This document shows, piece by piece, positions 8,708 through 17,803 of a stretch of DNA of 47,072 nt. The DNA comes from Bacteroidaceae bacterium. Lineage in GTDB: Bacteria > Bacteroidota > Bacteroidia > Bacteroidales > Bacteroidaceae. Location: positions 1 through 47,072 of the forward strand of contig JAGABW010000126.1 of the NCBI GenBank assembly GCA_017614465.1, given 5' to 3'. The notes beneath the pieces were generated by a model. It made no database searches. It was given only the letters and a program-made list of their open reading frames with translations, and was not told where the DNA came from. The number at the start of each line of letters is the position of its first letter. Within the stretch, counting starts at the first letter, position 1. The position numbers and the translations under genes were made by a program.

Positions 8708-9712
8708 GTGAATCTTTATCCGTTTCTTTTTGAACCAAATAAATTTACACTGGTTTGGGGTAGTGAGGATTGGGATATCAGTGCTATTCCAAATAAAGAA
8801 TCAATCATCGCTAACGGTCCGCTTAAAGGTAAGAAACTAAGCCAAGTGGTCGATGATTATGCTAAACGCCTTATGGGACGTAAAGTAGTGGAGATGTATG
8901 GTAAGAAATTTCCGCTTCTGGTGAAATTTATTGATGCAAAGGATGATTTATCTATCCAGGTTCATCCAAACGACGAATTGGCAATGAAGCGTCATGGTTG
9001 TTTGGGTAAGACAGAAATGTGGTTTGTTGTCGATGCACAACCTGATTCATACCTTTATTCTGGCTTTAATCAGCCTATCTCAAAATATGAATATGAGAAG
9101 CGAGTTGAAGACGGAACTATATGTGAAGTTCTTCAACGTCATAATGTGAGGAAAGGAGATGTGTTCTTCATCCCTTCAGGACGCGTTCATGCGATTTGTG
9201 GCGGTATCCGACTTGCTGAGATTCAGCAGAGTAGCGATATCACTTATCGTATTTTTGATTATAATCGTCCAGGACTTGACGGAAAACCTAGACAGTTACA
9301 TGTGGAAGAGGCACGTGATGCAATTGATTTTACTATGTATCCTACTTATCGGACCGATTATAGGGAAGTTATCAATAAACCAGTGGCAATAACTGAGAGT
9401 CCGTATTTTACTGTTAAGATACACAATATTACAAGGTCGTTTCATCGCAAGTTATTTAAGTACGATTCCTTTATAATATATACATGCCTTAGTGGTAATT
9501 GTATAGTAAAGACTCGTGCAAATTCTTATTTCTGGCTTAATCCCTTGAATTTTAAGGATGCTCACAGAAGTTGCTCAGTCAGTCTGCAGGCTGGTCAGTC
9601 TTGTTTGGTCCCAGCATCTATGGCTGATTTAGACCTTATTCCTGATAATGAATCGGGCGTAACTGAGTTGTTAGAGATCTATATTGATAATAAGCATTTT
9701 AATAAGATTTGA
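8708..9712 (+). CDS. manA: Mannose-6-phosphate isomerase, type I
   Basis: The 334-residue protein interconverts mannose-6-phosphate and fructose-6-phosphate and is a zinc-dependent cupin enzyme. The zinc ligands are visible: Gln84 and His86 in LSIQVHPND, Glu103 in KTEMWFVV, and His161 in PSGRVHAICGG. RLAEIQQSSDITYRIFDYNRPG follows, holding the catalytic arginine region. The start is a GTG at 8708 with AAGG just upstream; the first in-frame ATG would remove more than 50 conserved residues. It is the last gene of the nrnA-GH97-aroB-rfbC-manA unit and ends before a strong hairpin terminator. Product mannose-6-phosphate can feed GDP-sugar synthesis. Confidence 0.94.
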   Translation: MNLYPFLFEPNKFTLVWGSEDWDISAIPNKESIIANGPLKGKKLSQVVDDYAKRLMGRKVVEMYGKKFPLLVKFIDAKDDLSIQVHPNDELAMKRHGCLGKTEMWFVVDAQPDSYLYSGFNQPISKYEYEKRVEDGTICEVLQRHNVRKGDVFFIPSGRVHAICGGIRLAEIQQSSDITYRIFDYNRPGLDGKPRQLHVEEARDAIDFTMYPTYRTDYREVINKPVAITESPYFTVKIHNITRSFHRKLFKYDSFIIYTCLSGNCIVKTRANSYFWLNPLNFKDAHRSCSVSLQAGQSCLVPASMADLDLIPDNESGVTELLEIYIDNKHFNKI

Positions 9713-9748
9713 CTCTTCTTTTGTAGTCAATAACTTTAATAATATAAT

Positions 9749-9781
9749 AAAAGCATGGATGTGATTCGCATCCATGCTTTT
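9749..9781. terminator. Bidirectional intrinsic terminator, 13-bp perfect stem
   Basis: AAAAGCATGGATG (9749-9761) and CATCCATGCTTTT (9769-9781) form a perfect stem with a 7-nt loop. It lies between manA (+) and the DUF349 gene (-) and can serve both. Confidence 0.9.
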
Positions 9782-9804
9782 ATTTCGTTTTATATAAGTT
9801 TATA

Positions 9805-11637
9805 TTATTGCTTTGAATCGAGAATGGCAATCTTTTCTTTTATTTCCTTGAGATCTGCACGAAGTTTCTCCATCTTTCTGTTCAGTTCATCAACCAAAGA
9901 GTGTCCGGATTTAGACTTTGACAGATTAAGGAATCCTAAGTTGTTCTCGTATGTCTTGATCTCGTTCTGTAGGATTTCTGACTGACGAACAAGTTTTTCA
10001 CGTAAGCGATCATCACCACCGGCATTTACTTCGCTCTTGAATCTTTCTACACGTTTACGTGCAGCATTTTCTCCGAGATATCCGTATAGACGATCCATCT
10101 GTTCGCGTAATGCTTTGAATACCTTGTCCTTTTCTTTAAATGGAACATGTCCGATTGAATCCCATTCAGCTTGAGCCTCTCTAAGTTGTTTGCGTAAATC
10201 ATCACCAGCTTCTTCTGGGACAATGGCAGCAAGGCGTTCAACTATCGCACGTTTCTGTTGTAGATTCTCGTTTTGTTCAGTATATTGTGATGATGTGTTT
10301 GCTTTCTTGTTTTCAAAGAAGACATCGCATGCGGCATTAAAGCGTTTCCATATGTCATCACTTTGTTTCTTTGGAACAGCTCCGATAGTCTTCCATTCTT
10401 TCTGTAGAGCAATAAACTGCTCAGTTGTTGCTTTCCAGTCAGTACTGTCTTTTAGTGCTTCAGCCTTCTCACACAGTTCTTTTTTGCGTTTGAGGTTATC
10501 GCTGAGTGTCTCACGTACATTCTTGAAGAATTCTGATTTCTTTTGGAAGAACTTATCACATGCAGCACGGAATCTGTCATAAATCTTCTGATTCATCTTT
10601 TGTGGTGCAAAACCGATAGTCTTCCATTTAGCTTGAAGTTGAGTTATTTGATCAGAAGCTTCGTTCCATTGTGCAAATGTAGTAAGGTTTTCAGGATCTA
10701 TAGCCTCAATTATTTCGCAAATAACAGTCTTTTGATCAAGGTTGTTCTGTTCCTGTTCCTTGCGGTTTTCAAAGAATTCCTGATGACGTTTGTTTATTAT
10801 GGTTGATGCTTCTTTGAATCTGTTCCAGATTTCCTCTCTCAATTCTTTTGCGACAGGACCAATTTCTCTGAATTGTTGATGTAACTGTTGTAGTTTGCGG
10901 AAAGCTGATATAACATCTGTCTCTTTTGTGAGCTCTTCTGCCTTCTCGCATAGCACTGTCTTCATTTCAAGATTCTTCTTGAAGTCATATGCTCGGAATT
11001 CATTATTCAGTTTGAGTGTGTCATAGAACTTCTCAACCTGTATTTGGTATGTCTTCCATAATTCAGTAGCCTTGTCTGCAGGCACTTCCTTGATGTCGTT
11101 CCATTCTTGTTGGAGTTGACGGAAGTCATTATATGATTTGTTAACCTCGTCTGGGGTTTCTAATATATTCTTAATCTTTTCAATAATCTGTATTTTCTTG
11201 AGGTAATTTTCTTCCTTTAGTTTTTCTTGTGCTTCATGTTTAGCTGCGCGTTTTTCACGAATGATATTCATCTGGTCTTTGAAAAGCTGTTCTGTAGGAT
11301 CTATAATAGGTGTGAAATCTTCTGCAGCACCTCCGTTTTCAACAAATTCTTTTAGTGCAGCTTCACCTTCAGACTTTATGATGCGATAGAAATGACTTTT
11401 CAGCGTGTCAATCTCTTGACGTGATATGTCATTGTCACTTTCAGCTAATTGCTTGATTCTTTCGATTATACCTTCTTTAGTGTCAGGTATGGCAATTGTT
11501 GCATCAGTGTCTTCTTTTGATGATTCAGATTTAACATCTTCCACAGAAGTCTCATTGACTACTTGAGATTCTTCAACGATTGGAGTTTGTGTCTCGTTTG
11601 TTTCGTTGAGTGTAGGTTTTACATTGTTTTCTTCCAT
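9805..11637 (-). CDS. DUF349 repeat protein
   Basis: The 610-residue cytoplasmic protein has an acidic, low-complexity N-terminus (about residues 1-55) followed by repeated units of about 70 residues. Each unit contains a core like LQKEWKTIGAVPKKQSDDIW or LQAKWKTIGFAPQKMNQKIY, the DUF349 signature, and at least five units can be recognised. The final 100 residues are strongly coiled-coil. No enzymatic motif is visible. The function of DUF349 proteins in Bacteroidota is not established to my knowledge. It is the last gene of the rsfS-ftsH-cdsA unit, 32 nt after cdsA, and ends at the shared terminator. Its context links it loosely to ribosome and membrane quality control. Confidence 0.85.
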   Translation of the reverse strand: MEENNVKPTLNETNETQTPIVEESQVVNETSVEDVKSESSKEDTDATIAIPDTKEGIIERIKQLAESDNDISRQEIDTLKSHFYRIIKSEGEAALKEFVENGGAAEDFTPIIDPTEQLFKDQMNIIREKRAAKHEAQEKLKEENYLKKIQIIEKIKNILETPDEVNKSYNDFRQLQQEWNDIKEVPADKATELWKTYQIQVEKFYDTLKLNNEFRAYDFKKNLEMKTVLCEKAEELTKETDVISAFRKLQQLHQQFREIGPVAKELREEIWNRFKEASTIINKRHQEFFENRKEQEQNNLDQKTVICEIIEAIDPENLTTFAQWNEASDQITQLQAKWKTIGFAPQKMNQKIYDRFRAACDKFFQKKSEFFKNVRETLSDNLKRKKELCEKAEALKDSTDWKATTEQFIALQKEWKTIGAVPKKQSDDIWKRFNAACDVFFENKKANTSSQYTEQNENLQQKRAIVERLAAIVPEEAGDDLRKQLREAQAEWDSIGHVPFKEKDKVFKALREQMDRLYGYLGENAARKRVERFKSEVNAGGDDRLREKLVRQSEILQNEIKTYENNLGFLNLSKSKSGHSLVDELNRKMEKLRADLKEIKEKIAILDSKQ

Positions 11638-11669
11638 AATTAAATATTAAGTTATTAGTTGATTTGCTA

Positions 11670-12530
11670 TCACATGAATTGATTAAGTGTATATATGTAT
11701 ATTACTGCAATAGGTATCGCAATAAGTGAACTGTCAAATCTGTCTAAGAAGCCTCCGTGTCCAGGTAATATGGCACCTGAATCTTTTACTCCTATTTTTC
11801 TTTTTATAAGTGATTCAACCAAATCGCCCCATGTGCCGAATCCGACAACTAATAATCCTAATCCTGCCCATGCTATTCGGTTGATCAGATCATTGTTAGG
11901 ATTAAAATCATTGCAGAATGTGGCTATGACTTGAGAAATAATCACTGCTGTTATTAATGCTGCTATTGTTCCTTCCCAAGATTTCTTAGGTGAAATACAT
12001 TTAAAGAGTCTGTGTTTACCAAACTTTGTACCAAATATATACGCAGAGGTATCACCTAACCATATGAAAGCGAATACAGACATTGTAAAGACAGGATTAT
12101 AATTCTCTCCATATCCTTTGTTGACTCCTATGAATGACAATGTGCTTAATAGGGCGAAAGGTAGTCCTATATATAGTTGTGACATCATAGAAAATGCCCA
12201 GTTCATCAATACGTTGTTATTTTTAAAATAAAGTTCACTTATTAACAAATATACGAGCGTAATGAGATAAGGTATGAATATTTCTGCGCCTGTTACGTTC
12301 ATGTTGAATGCTGTAATTGCCACGAAGAGGTATGCAGAGGCTGTAGTTGTTATGAATTTGTTGATCTGACAATTCAAGTGTTTGTTTATAAGTGTACAGA
12401 ATTCCCATGTGGTTAATCCGCATAAAATAAGGAATACTATAACATATGACACTGGTGAATATAAAATACATCCAACAATGACTGCTACAAATATGAGTCC
12501 TGTGATAGTTCGTATTGTGAGATCTTTCAT
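11670..12530 (-). CDS. cdsA: Phosphatidate cytidylyltransferase (CDP-diacylglycerol synthase)
   Basis: This integral membrane enzyme makes CDP-diacylglycerol from phosphatidate and CTP, the branch point of phospholipid synthesis. The family signature is intact near the C-terminus: SWEGTIAALITAVIIS, then GDLVESLIKRKIGVKDSGAILPGHGGFLDRFDS. About eight hydrophobic segments precede and surround it. The open frame extends upstream to a TTG at 12551, but I choose the ATG at 12528-12530 because MKDLTIRTITG matches the usual CdsA N-terminus; this gives 286 residues. It lies between ftsH and the DUF349 gene. The gap from the annotated ftsH stop is 61 nt, but would be only about 14 nt if ftsH uses the shifted frame described under findings. 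Confidence 0.92.
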   Translation of the reverse strand: MKDLTIRTITGLIFVAVIVGCILYSPVSYVIVFLILCGLTTWEFCTLINKHLNCQINKFITTTASAYLFVAITAFNMNVTGAEIFIPYLITLVYLLISELYFKNNNVLMNWAFSMMSQLYIGLPFALLSTLSFIGVNKGYGENYNPVFTMSVFAFIWLGDTSAYIFGTKFGKHRLFKCISPKKSWEGTIAALITAVIISQVIATFCNDFNPNNDLINRIAWAGLGLLVVGFGTWGDLVESLIKRKIGVKDSGAILPGHGGFLDRFDSSLIAIPIAVIYIYTLNQFM

Positions 12531-12591
12531 TTCTGTATCTTTGTTTACCAACCAAACAGATTATTTTCGTGTGGTGGCTCTTCTTTTTTTG

Positions 12592-15057
12592 TTATTGAAG
12601 ATTTGTTAGATTTTTTTTTTTTACTTCGTCGTTTTTGTTTGCTTTAGATGAATTATTCCCTTTATCAGAAATATCTGTGTTATCAACAGAAGTCTCATCG
12701 TTGTTTGAGCTCTCTGTATTAGCTATTTCTTTATATTCGAGAACTTCATTGTCGTTTGTTTTATTGTCTTCATAATTCTTGTATGAATCCGTTGACTCTG
12801 ATGGGTTCTCAGGAATTTCATTATTTGTTTTTTCTATGTTTATATCTTCTGAAACCTCATTTGATATTTCAGAAGTAACTACATCCTCAACAGGGTTTGA
12901 ATTTGTCACCTTTAACTCATGAAAAGGTTGGGGACCTTTCTTTAAGTTTTGTGATTCTTTGTTATCTGCTATACCATTGTCAACAGATTCGGATGACATG
13001 TTTTGTTTCTTTTGTTCCTCTTTTGCTTTCTCCAAAACAGCTTCAATTGCTTTGTTGCGTATAATCTCGGCATTTTCATTTGCGTGATTCATTGAATCGT
13101 CTTCCATTGATGCGTTTTGTTCGTTTGCTGCTAGAATTTCCTCTGTACGAGAAACCCATGGACGTTTTCCGAATATGTTTTCAACATCCTCGGCGTATAT
13201 TACTTCACGATCAATAAGCAATTGAGCCAATCTCTCATGACCTTCCTTATGTTCAAGTAATATTTTCTTTGCGCGTTCATATTGTTCATTTATTTGACGT
13301 TTTACTTCTTCGTCAATAAGTTCTGCAGTATGTTCGCTATATGGTTTGCTAAATGTGTATTCCTCATTATTATAATAGCACAAGTTTGGAAGTGATTTAC
13401 TCATTCCTGCATATGCAATCATACCATATGAACGTTTTGTGACAGATTCAAGGTCGTTTACAGCCCCTGTAGAAATACGTCCTGTACATACTTCCTCAGC
13501 TGCGCGTCCTCCTAATGTGGCGCATATTTCATCAAGTAATTCTTCTTTAGTTGTAATTTGTCGCTCTTCTGGCATATACCATGCAGCACCTAAAGCTTGT
13601 CCACGTGGTACGATAGTTACCTTAACCAATGGGTTGGCATATTGACAGAACCAGCTAATAGTAGCATGACCGGCTTCGTGGAGTGCAATAGTGCGTTTCT
13701 CGGCATTGGTCATAACCTTTGTCTTTTTCTCAAGTCCACCGATTATGCGATCGACAGCATCGAGGAAACATTGTTTGTTGACCCATTTTGAGTTATTGCG
13801 CGCAGCAATCAATGCTGCTTCATTACATACGTTTGCGATATCAGCTCCTGAGAATCCAGGTGTCTGTCGTGCTAATGTGTCAACATCAACAGTCTCGTCT
13901 ATCTTAATAGGGCGTAGATGGACATTGAATATGGCTTTACGCTCGTTCAAGTCAGGTAAATCTACATGTATCTGACGGTCAAATCGTCCAGCACGTAACA
14001 ATGCTTTATCAAGAATCTCAGCTCTGTTGGTTGCGGCAAGTATGATAACACCACTATTGGTTCCAAAACCGTCCATTTCTGTAAGTAATTGGTTCAGAGT
14101 GTTTTCGCGTTCGTCATTGCCTCCCATATTGAGGTTCTTATCTCTTGCACGACCAATTGCATCTATTTCATCAATGAAGATTATACATGGTGCTTTTGTC
14201 TTAGCTTGTTGGAACAGGTCGCGTACTCGACTGGCTCCCACTCCTACAAACATTTCAACGAAATCACTACCCGACATTGAGAAGAATGGAACATTAGCTT
14301 CGCCGGCAACAGCCTTTGCTAATAATGTCTTACCAGTACCTGGAGGGCCTACTAATAATGCTCCCTTTGGTATTTTACCACCTAACTCTGTGTATTTTGA
14401 TGGGTTTTTAAGAAAATCTACAATCTCATGAACTTCGCGTTTAGCTTCAGTCTGTCCTGCAACATCTTTAAATGTTATACGGTCTTTTTCTTCGCCTTGT
14501 TCGAATAATTTTGCTTTAGATTTGCCGAAGCTGAAGATTCCGCCTCCGCCACCTAAGGCTCCACCGCCCATGCGGCCCATTATAAAGAACCATATGATGA
14601 CAATTAGAACTATCGGACCAATTTGGATTAAGATGTTCCAAAACAAATCATTTTCACGTTCATATGAAACTTTTCCTGTGAACTTATTGTGTGCTTTTGC
14701 CGAATCGATCTTCTGTTCAAGATTTGTCAGTGAACCAAATTCTATTACAGGAGTTCTTGGCGGTTTGTTGTTTGATTGTACGTTGTTGTAGATATATTTC
14801 TCACCTTTTTTGTCAACCGCAAATTTTAATGTGAGGTTATCTTTGTTCACTAAGATTTCCTTCACGTATCCGCTGTCCAGACATGCTTGAAAATCAGTGT
14901 ATCCTAATTGCTTATCAGATGAACCGCTTGAGTTGCTGAAAAAATACATGAAAACCAATCCGCCAAATAAGATCATGTATAGCCATGTGAAATTAAAGCG
15001 TGGTCGGCGTTGATTCTCGTTATTCTGGTTTTGCTTATTATTGTTGTTAATATTCAT
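12592..15057 (-). CDS. ftsH: ATP-dependent zinc metalloprotease FtsH with long acidic C-terminal tail
   Basis: FtsH is a membrane-anchored AAA+ protease that degrades misassembled membrane and some cytosolic proteins. The 821-residue product has an Asn-rich N-terminus, a first membrane segment near residues 24-41, a periplasmic domain, and a second segment ([20 protein letters not shown]). The AAA module has Walker A GPPGTGKT with Lys243, Walker [12 protein letters not shown] and the SRH region [19 protein letters not shown]. The zinc site HEAGH is at 460-464. The conserved protease domain ends near Trp634. The remaining roughly 185 residues are Asn/Ser/Glu/Asp/Lys-rich and probably disordered, far longer than in E. 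coli FtsH. The last codons include a run of twelve A residues. It follows rsfS by 43 nt. Confidence 0.96.
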   Translation of the reverse strand: MNINNNNKQNQNNENQRRPRFNFTWLYMILFGGLVFMYFFSNSSGSSDKQLGYTDFQACLDSGYVKEILVNKDNLTLKFAVDKKGEKYIYNNVQSNNKPPRTPVIEFGSLTNLEQKIDSAKAHNKFTGKVSYERENDLFWNILIQIGPIVLIVIIWFFIMGRMGGGALGGGGGIFSFGKSKAKLFEQGEEKDRITFKDVAGQTEAKREVHEIVDFLKNPSKYTELGGKIPKGALLVGPPGTGKTLLAKAVAGEANVPFFSMSGSDFVEMFVGVGASRVRDLFQQAKTKAPCIIFIDEIDAIGRARDKNLNMGGNDERENTLNQLLTEMDGFGTNSGVIILAATNRAEILDKALLRAGRFDRQIHVDLPDLNERKAIFNVHLRPIKIDETVDVDTLARQTPGFSGADIANVCNEAALIAARNNSKWVNKQCFLDAVDRIIGGLEKKTKVMTNAEKRTIALHEAGHATISWFCQYANPLVKVTIVPRGQALGAAWYMPEERQITTKEELLDEICATLGGRAAEEVCTGRISTGAVNDLESVTKRSYGMIAYAGMSKSLPNLCYYNNEEYTFSKPYSEHTAELIDEEVKRQINEQYERAKKILLEHKEGHERLAQLLIDREVIYAEDVENIFGKRPWVSRTEEILAANEQNASMEDDSMNHANENAEIIRNKAIEAVLEKAKEEQKKQNMSSESVDNGIADNKESQNLKKGPQPFHELKVTNSNPVEDVVTSEISNEVSEDINIEKTNNEIPENPSESTDSYKNYEDNKTNDNEVLEYKEIANTESSNNDETSVDNTDISDKGNNSSKANKNDEVKKKNLTNLQ

Positions 15058-15100
15058 ATTTGTTCAAATAATATTTAATGTTGTTTAATTGACATGTCGT

Positions 15101-15460
15101 TTATTCCAAATCTGGGATATCTGTTGAATTGGCATCCTCCCAAAGATGGTCAATGTCATAAAATGCTCTGCTTTCAGGCACAAAGATATGAATTATTATG
15201 TTTGCATAATCCATGGCAACCCATAGATTGTTTTTTGTTCCATCAATCACTAACGGACGTTCTCCAAGTTCGTCACGGAGTTTGTTTTCTATAGAATCTG
15301 TAATAGCTGAAACTTGTGTAGGTGTGTTTCCCTCACAAATAACTATATATTGACATATTGTGTCGTCAATTTTCTTAAGATCTAAAACTCGTATTTGTTT
15401 ACCTTTCTTGTCTTGAATGGCCTCTATTATTGTTTTGATTTCTTTGTTAAATCTTTTCAT
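15101..15460 (-). CDS. rsfS: Ribosome silencing factor RsfS
   Basis: The 119-residue protein matches RsfS (Iojap/YbeB family), which binds ribosomal protein uL14 and blocks 30S-50S joining during starvation. Recognisable stretches are IRVLDLKKIDDTICQYIVICEGNTPTQVSAITDSI, followed by PLVIDGTKNNLWVAMDYANIIIHIFVPESRAFYDIDHLW. Length is typical. It is the first gene of the rsfS-ftsH-cdsA-DUF349 unit. The likely promoter box lies about 125 nt upstream, leaving a roughly 115-nt leader that can form a two-helix structure (15484-15533). Confidence 0.93.
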   Translation of the reverse strand: MKRFNKEIKTIIEAIQDKKGKQIRVLDLKKIDDTICQYIVICEGNTPTQVSAITDSIENKLRDELGERPLVIDGTKNNLWVAMDYANIIIHIFVPESRAFYDIDHLWEDANSTDIPDLE

Positions 15461-15483
15461 TTATGATATATATAATTGAATGC

Positions 15484-15533
15484 GGGTATATAGCCAGATG
15501 CTTTATTTTGTAAAAGCATTTAGTCTATATCCC
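15484..15533 (-). promoter_or_regulatory. Structured leader RNA candidate upstream of rsfS
   Basis: On the minus strand this 50-nt segment folds as an outer helix GGGAUAUAG / CUAUAUACCC (one bulged A), an asymmetric internal loop ACUAA / CUGG, and an inner perfect 7-bp helix AUGCUUU / AAAGCAU with an 8-nt loop. It lies inside the predicted rsfS leader and is not followed by a U-run, so it is not a simple terminator. I do not recognise it as a known riboswitch. Confidence 0.45.
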
Positions 15534-15583
15534 AAAATCTGAACTGATGTTCTCTTTTATATGTCGTTTACATAATTCTGACG

Positions 15584-15591
15584 CAAAGATA
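15584..15591 (-). promoter_or_regulatory. Promoter -7 box of rsfS-ftsH-cdsA-DUF349
   Basis: The minus strand reads TATCTTTG at this position, followed by GCGTC. A TTTTTTG stretch about 22 nt upstream may serve as the -33 element. Confidence 0.6.
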
Positions 15592-15853
15592 AGAATAAAT
15601 TAAGAATTTAATGCAAAAAAAGTAATTTATAATCAGTATTATTTTATTTTTTTATGTTATTTCTTGTTTCTACAGATGTAACTTGTGTTGATTTAAATGA
15701 TAAAAATATGTGGTTTATGTGATATTTGAAGTTTTTTCTTGTTTTGTTTTATTATTTGTTAATTCGTTTTACACTTTATGCTTTAATGAAATTTTTGTTC
15801 TTTTAATCCATGAAGATATGATAAATGTCCTATTTATACCTGATGCTTTGTTG
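15592..15853. other. AT-rich divergent spacer
   Basis: This stretch between the divergent promoters of rsfS and the aldo/keto reductase is very AT-rich. I see no gene, repeat family or RNA in it. Confidence 0.5.
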
Positions 15854-15861
15854 TATCTTTG
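15854..15861 (+). promoter_or_regulatory. Promoter -7 box of the sugar-oxidation cassette
   Basis: TATCTTTG lies 23 nt upstream of the aldo/keto reductase ATG, giving a leader of roughly 18 nt. The -33 element is not obvious. Confidence 0.6.
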
Positions 15862-15884
15862 TAATCGAAAAAAAATAAATAATC

Positions 15885-16817
15885 ATGCAGAAAAGAAAAT
15901 TAGGCAACACAGGCATGGAGTTATCGGCCTTGAGTTTCGGGGCATCTTCACTCGGCGGTGTTTTTCACGATATAGATGAGGCAGTTGCTGTTCGTTCAGT
16001 ATTTACTGCAATTGGTGGTGGACTCAATTTCATAGATGTTTCTCCTTATTATGGATATTATAAGGCTGAAAAAGTACTTGGAAAGGCTTTGAAAGAAATT
16101 CCAAGAGATAAGTACTATCTTTCAACCAAGGTCGGTAGATATGGTAAGGACGGAAAAAATACTTGGGATTATTCGGGCAAACGTGCTACAGAGAGTGTGT
16201 ACGAAAGTATGGAACGGCTCAATGTGGATTATATTGACCTGATAAATGTTCATGATATTGAGTTTGCGGATCTTAACCAAGTTGTAAATGAGACACTTCC
16301 AGCTTTGGTAGAACTTCGTAGTAAAGGTGTTGTAGGTCATGTGGGAATAACCGATTTGCAATTGGAAAATCTTAAATGGGTTATTGATCATAGTGAACCT
16401 GGTACAGTCGAAAGTGTTTTGAATTTTTGTCATTTATGCCTTTGTGATGATAAGTTGACAGATTTTCTTGACTATTTTGAAAGTAAAGGTATTGGCGTTA
16501 TCAATGCATCGCCTTTGTCTATGGGATTGCTCAGCGAACGAGGTGTTCCAGATTGGCATCCAGCTCCAAAACCATTAGTTGAGGCATGTGCAAAGGCTGC
16601 TCAACATTGTAAATCAAAGAACTATCCAATTGAAAAATTGGCAGTTCAATATTCTGTGGCTAATCCACGTGTTACATCAACATTATTCAGTAGTGCAAAC
16701 CCGGATAATGTGAAGCGTAATATTGAATGGGTTGAGGAACCTATTAATGAAGAACTCGTGCTTGAGGTGCAGGATATTATCGGCGAACAGAAACGTGTTA
16801 GTTGGAAGAATACATAA
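15885..16817 (+). CDS. Aldo/keto reductase, L-galactose/L-fucose dehydrogenase-like
   Basis: The 310-residue protein is an AKR-fold NAD(P)-dependent oxidoreductase. The catalytic tetrad is complete: Asp51 and Tyr56 in IDVSPYYG, Lys82 in LSTKVGR, and His123 in INVHDIEF. The overall pattern (RKLGNTGMELSALSFGASSLGG at the start, SPLSMGLLSERGVPDWHPAP late) resembles the L-galactose dehydrogenase branch, which oxidises the C1 of L-galactose or L-fucose to a lactone. The next two genes encode a lactonase-like amidohydrolase and a zinc sugar-acid dehydrogenase, so a short oxidative sugar pathway is likely. Substrate cannot be fixed from sequence. It heads its own transcription unit. Confidence 0.82.
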   Translation: MQKRKLGNTGMELSALSFGASSLGGVFHDIDEAVAVRSVFTAIGGGLNFIDVSPYYGYYKAEKVLGKALKEIPRDKYYLSTKVGRYGKDGKNTWDYSGKRATESVYESMERLNVDYIDLINVHDIEFADLNQVVNETLPALVELRSKGVVGHVGITDLQLENLKWVIDHSEPGTVESVLNFCHLCLCDDKLTDFLDYFESKGIGVINASPLSMGLLSERGVPDWHPAPKPLVEACAKAAQHCKSKNYPIEKLAVQYSVANPRVTSTLFSSANPDNVKRNIEWVEEPINEELVLEVQDIIGEQKRVSWKNT

Positions 16818-16843
16818 TTATTATTTATAATTGAAAATTATAG

Positions 16844-17734
16844 ATGAAAATAATTGATGCTCATAGTCATTTGTGGTTACGTCAGGATACGGTAGTTGAT
16901 AATATGCCAATCCAGACTACCAAAAACGGCAGAAGTCTTTTTATGGGCTCGGAAGTACAAATGCTACCTCCGTTTATGATTGATGGAAAAAATTCAGCAG
17001 AGATTTTCTTGAGTAATATGGATTATGCTCAAGTAAGTGCCGCTGTTGTTGTCCAAGAAATTATAGATGGATGTCAAGATGAATATTTGAGCGAGGTTCA
17101 AAAGAAATACGGCAATAGATTCATTTGCTGCGGTTTAGCCGTTGATTCAGATTCGATATTAAGACAAGTGGAATCAACGTCGTTTAAGGCTGTTGCAATA
17201 CCAGGACATAGATTGAACGTTCCGTTGAATTCAGACGAGATGGTAAGTGCATTTAAAGCCATGGAGAAGAAAAGCATGATTTTGTCTATGTGTCTTGGCG
17301 ATGATGCAGCGCAGATTGCCCAAATGGACGAAGTAATAAAGGAATGTCCTAATCTGAAAGTTGCGATAGGTCATTTCGGAATGGTTACCACTCCGTCATG
17401 GAAACAGCAAATCATGTTGGCCCGTCATAAGAATGTGATGGTTGAGTCGGGCGGTATAACATGGCTTTATAATAGTGAGTTTTATCCCTACCCATCGGCA
17501 ATTAAGGCTATAAAAGAAGCAGCCGATATGGTTGGTATTGATAAACTGATGTGGGGAAGCGATTATCCTCGTACTATTACGGCTATAACTTATAAAATGT
17601 CATATGATTTTGTTGTCAAATCAACAGAACTGACTGAGAAAGAGAAACAAATGTTTCTTGGTGAAAATGCAATTTCGTTTTATGGCTTTACTGATTTAGT
17701 CGATTTGCCATATGTTAAGAATATGTCAGAGTGA
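16844..17734 (+). CDS. Amidohydrolase-superfamily protein, sugar lactonase candidate
   Basis: This 296-residue TIM-barrel protein belongs to the amidohydrolase-2 group that contains L-fucono-lactonase-like enzymes. Metal and catalytic positions are visible: DAHSHLW with His7 and His9, IGHFGM with His177, and WGSDYPR with Asp240. In this context it would hydrolyse the sugar lactone produced by the preceding aldo/keto reductase to the aldonate. It starts 26 nt after that gene and 69 nt before the dehydrogenase start. Other amidohydrolase-2 reactions (decarboxylation) are possible, but the neighbours favour lactonase. Confidence 0.78.
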   Translation: MKIIDAHSHLWLRQDTVVDNMPIQTTKNGRSLFMGSEVQMLPPFMIDGKNSAEIFLSNMDYAQVSAAVVVQEIIDGCQDEYLSEVQKKYGNRFICCGLAVDSDSILRQVESTSFKAVAIPGHRLNVPLNSDEMVSAFKAMEKKSMILSMCLGDDAAQIAQMDEVIKECPNLKVAIGHFGMVTTPSWKQQIMLARHKNVMVESGGITWLYNSEFYPYPSAIKAIKEAADMVGIDKLMWGSDYPRTITAITYKMSYDFVVKSTELTEKEKQMFLGENAISFYGFTDLVDLPYVKNMSE

Positions 17735-17803
17735 GATGATGATATGATTAAAGACAAAGCATAGTTAGTAAGTCTATTGTTCGATAAAAATATAATCAGA
17801 TAT

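Noticed and set aside
5058-9712. Polysaccharide utilisation locus around the GH97 gene
   Set aside because: No SusC/SusD pair, sensor regulator or other glycosidase lies nearby; the neighbours are biosynthetic genes.
12531-12551. TTG start giving cdsA seven extra residues
   Set aside because: The ATG at 12528-12530 fits the family N-terminus and normal spacing better.
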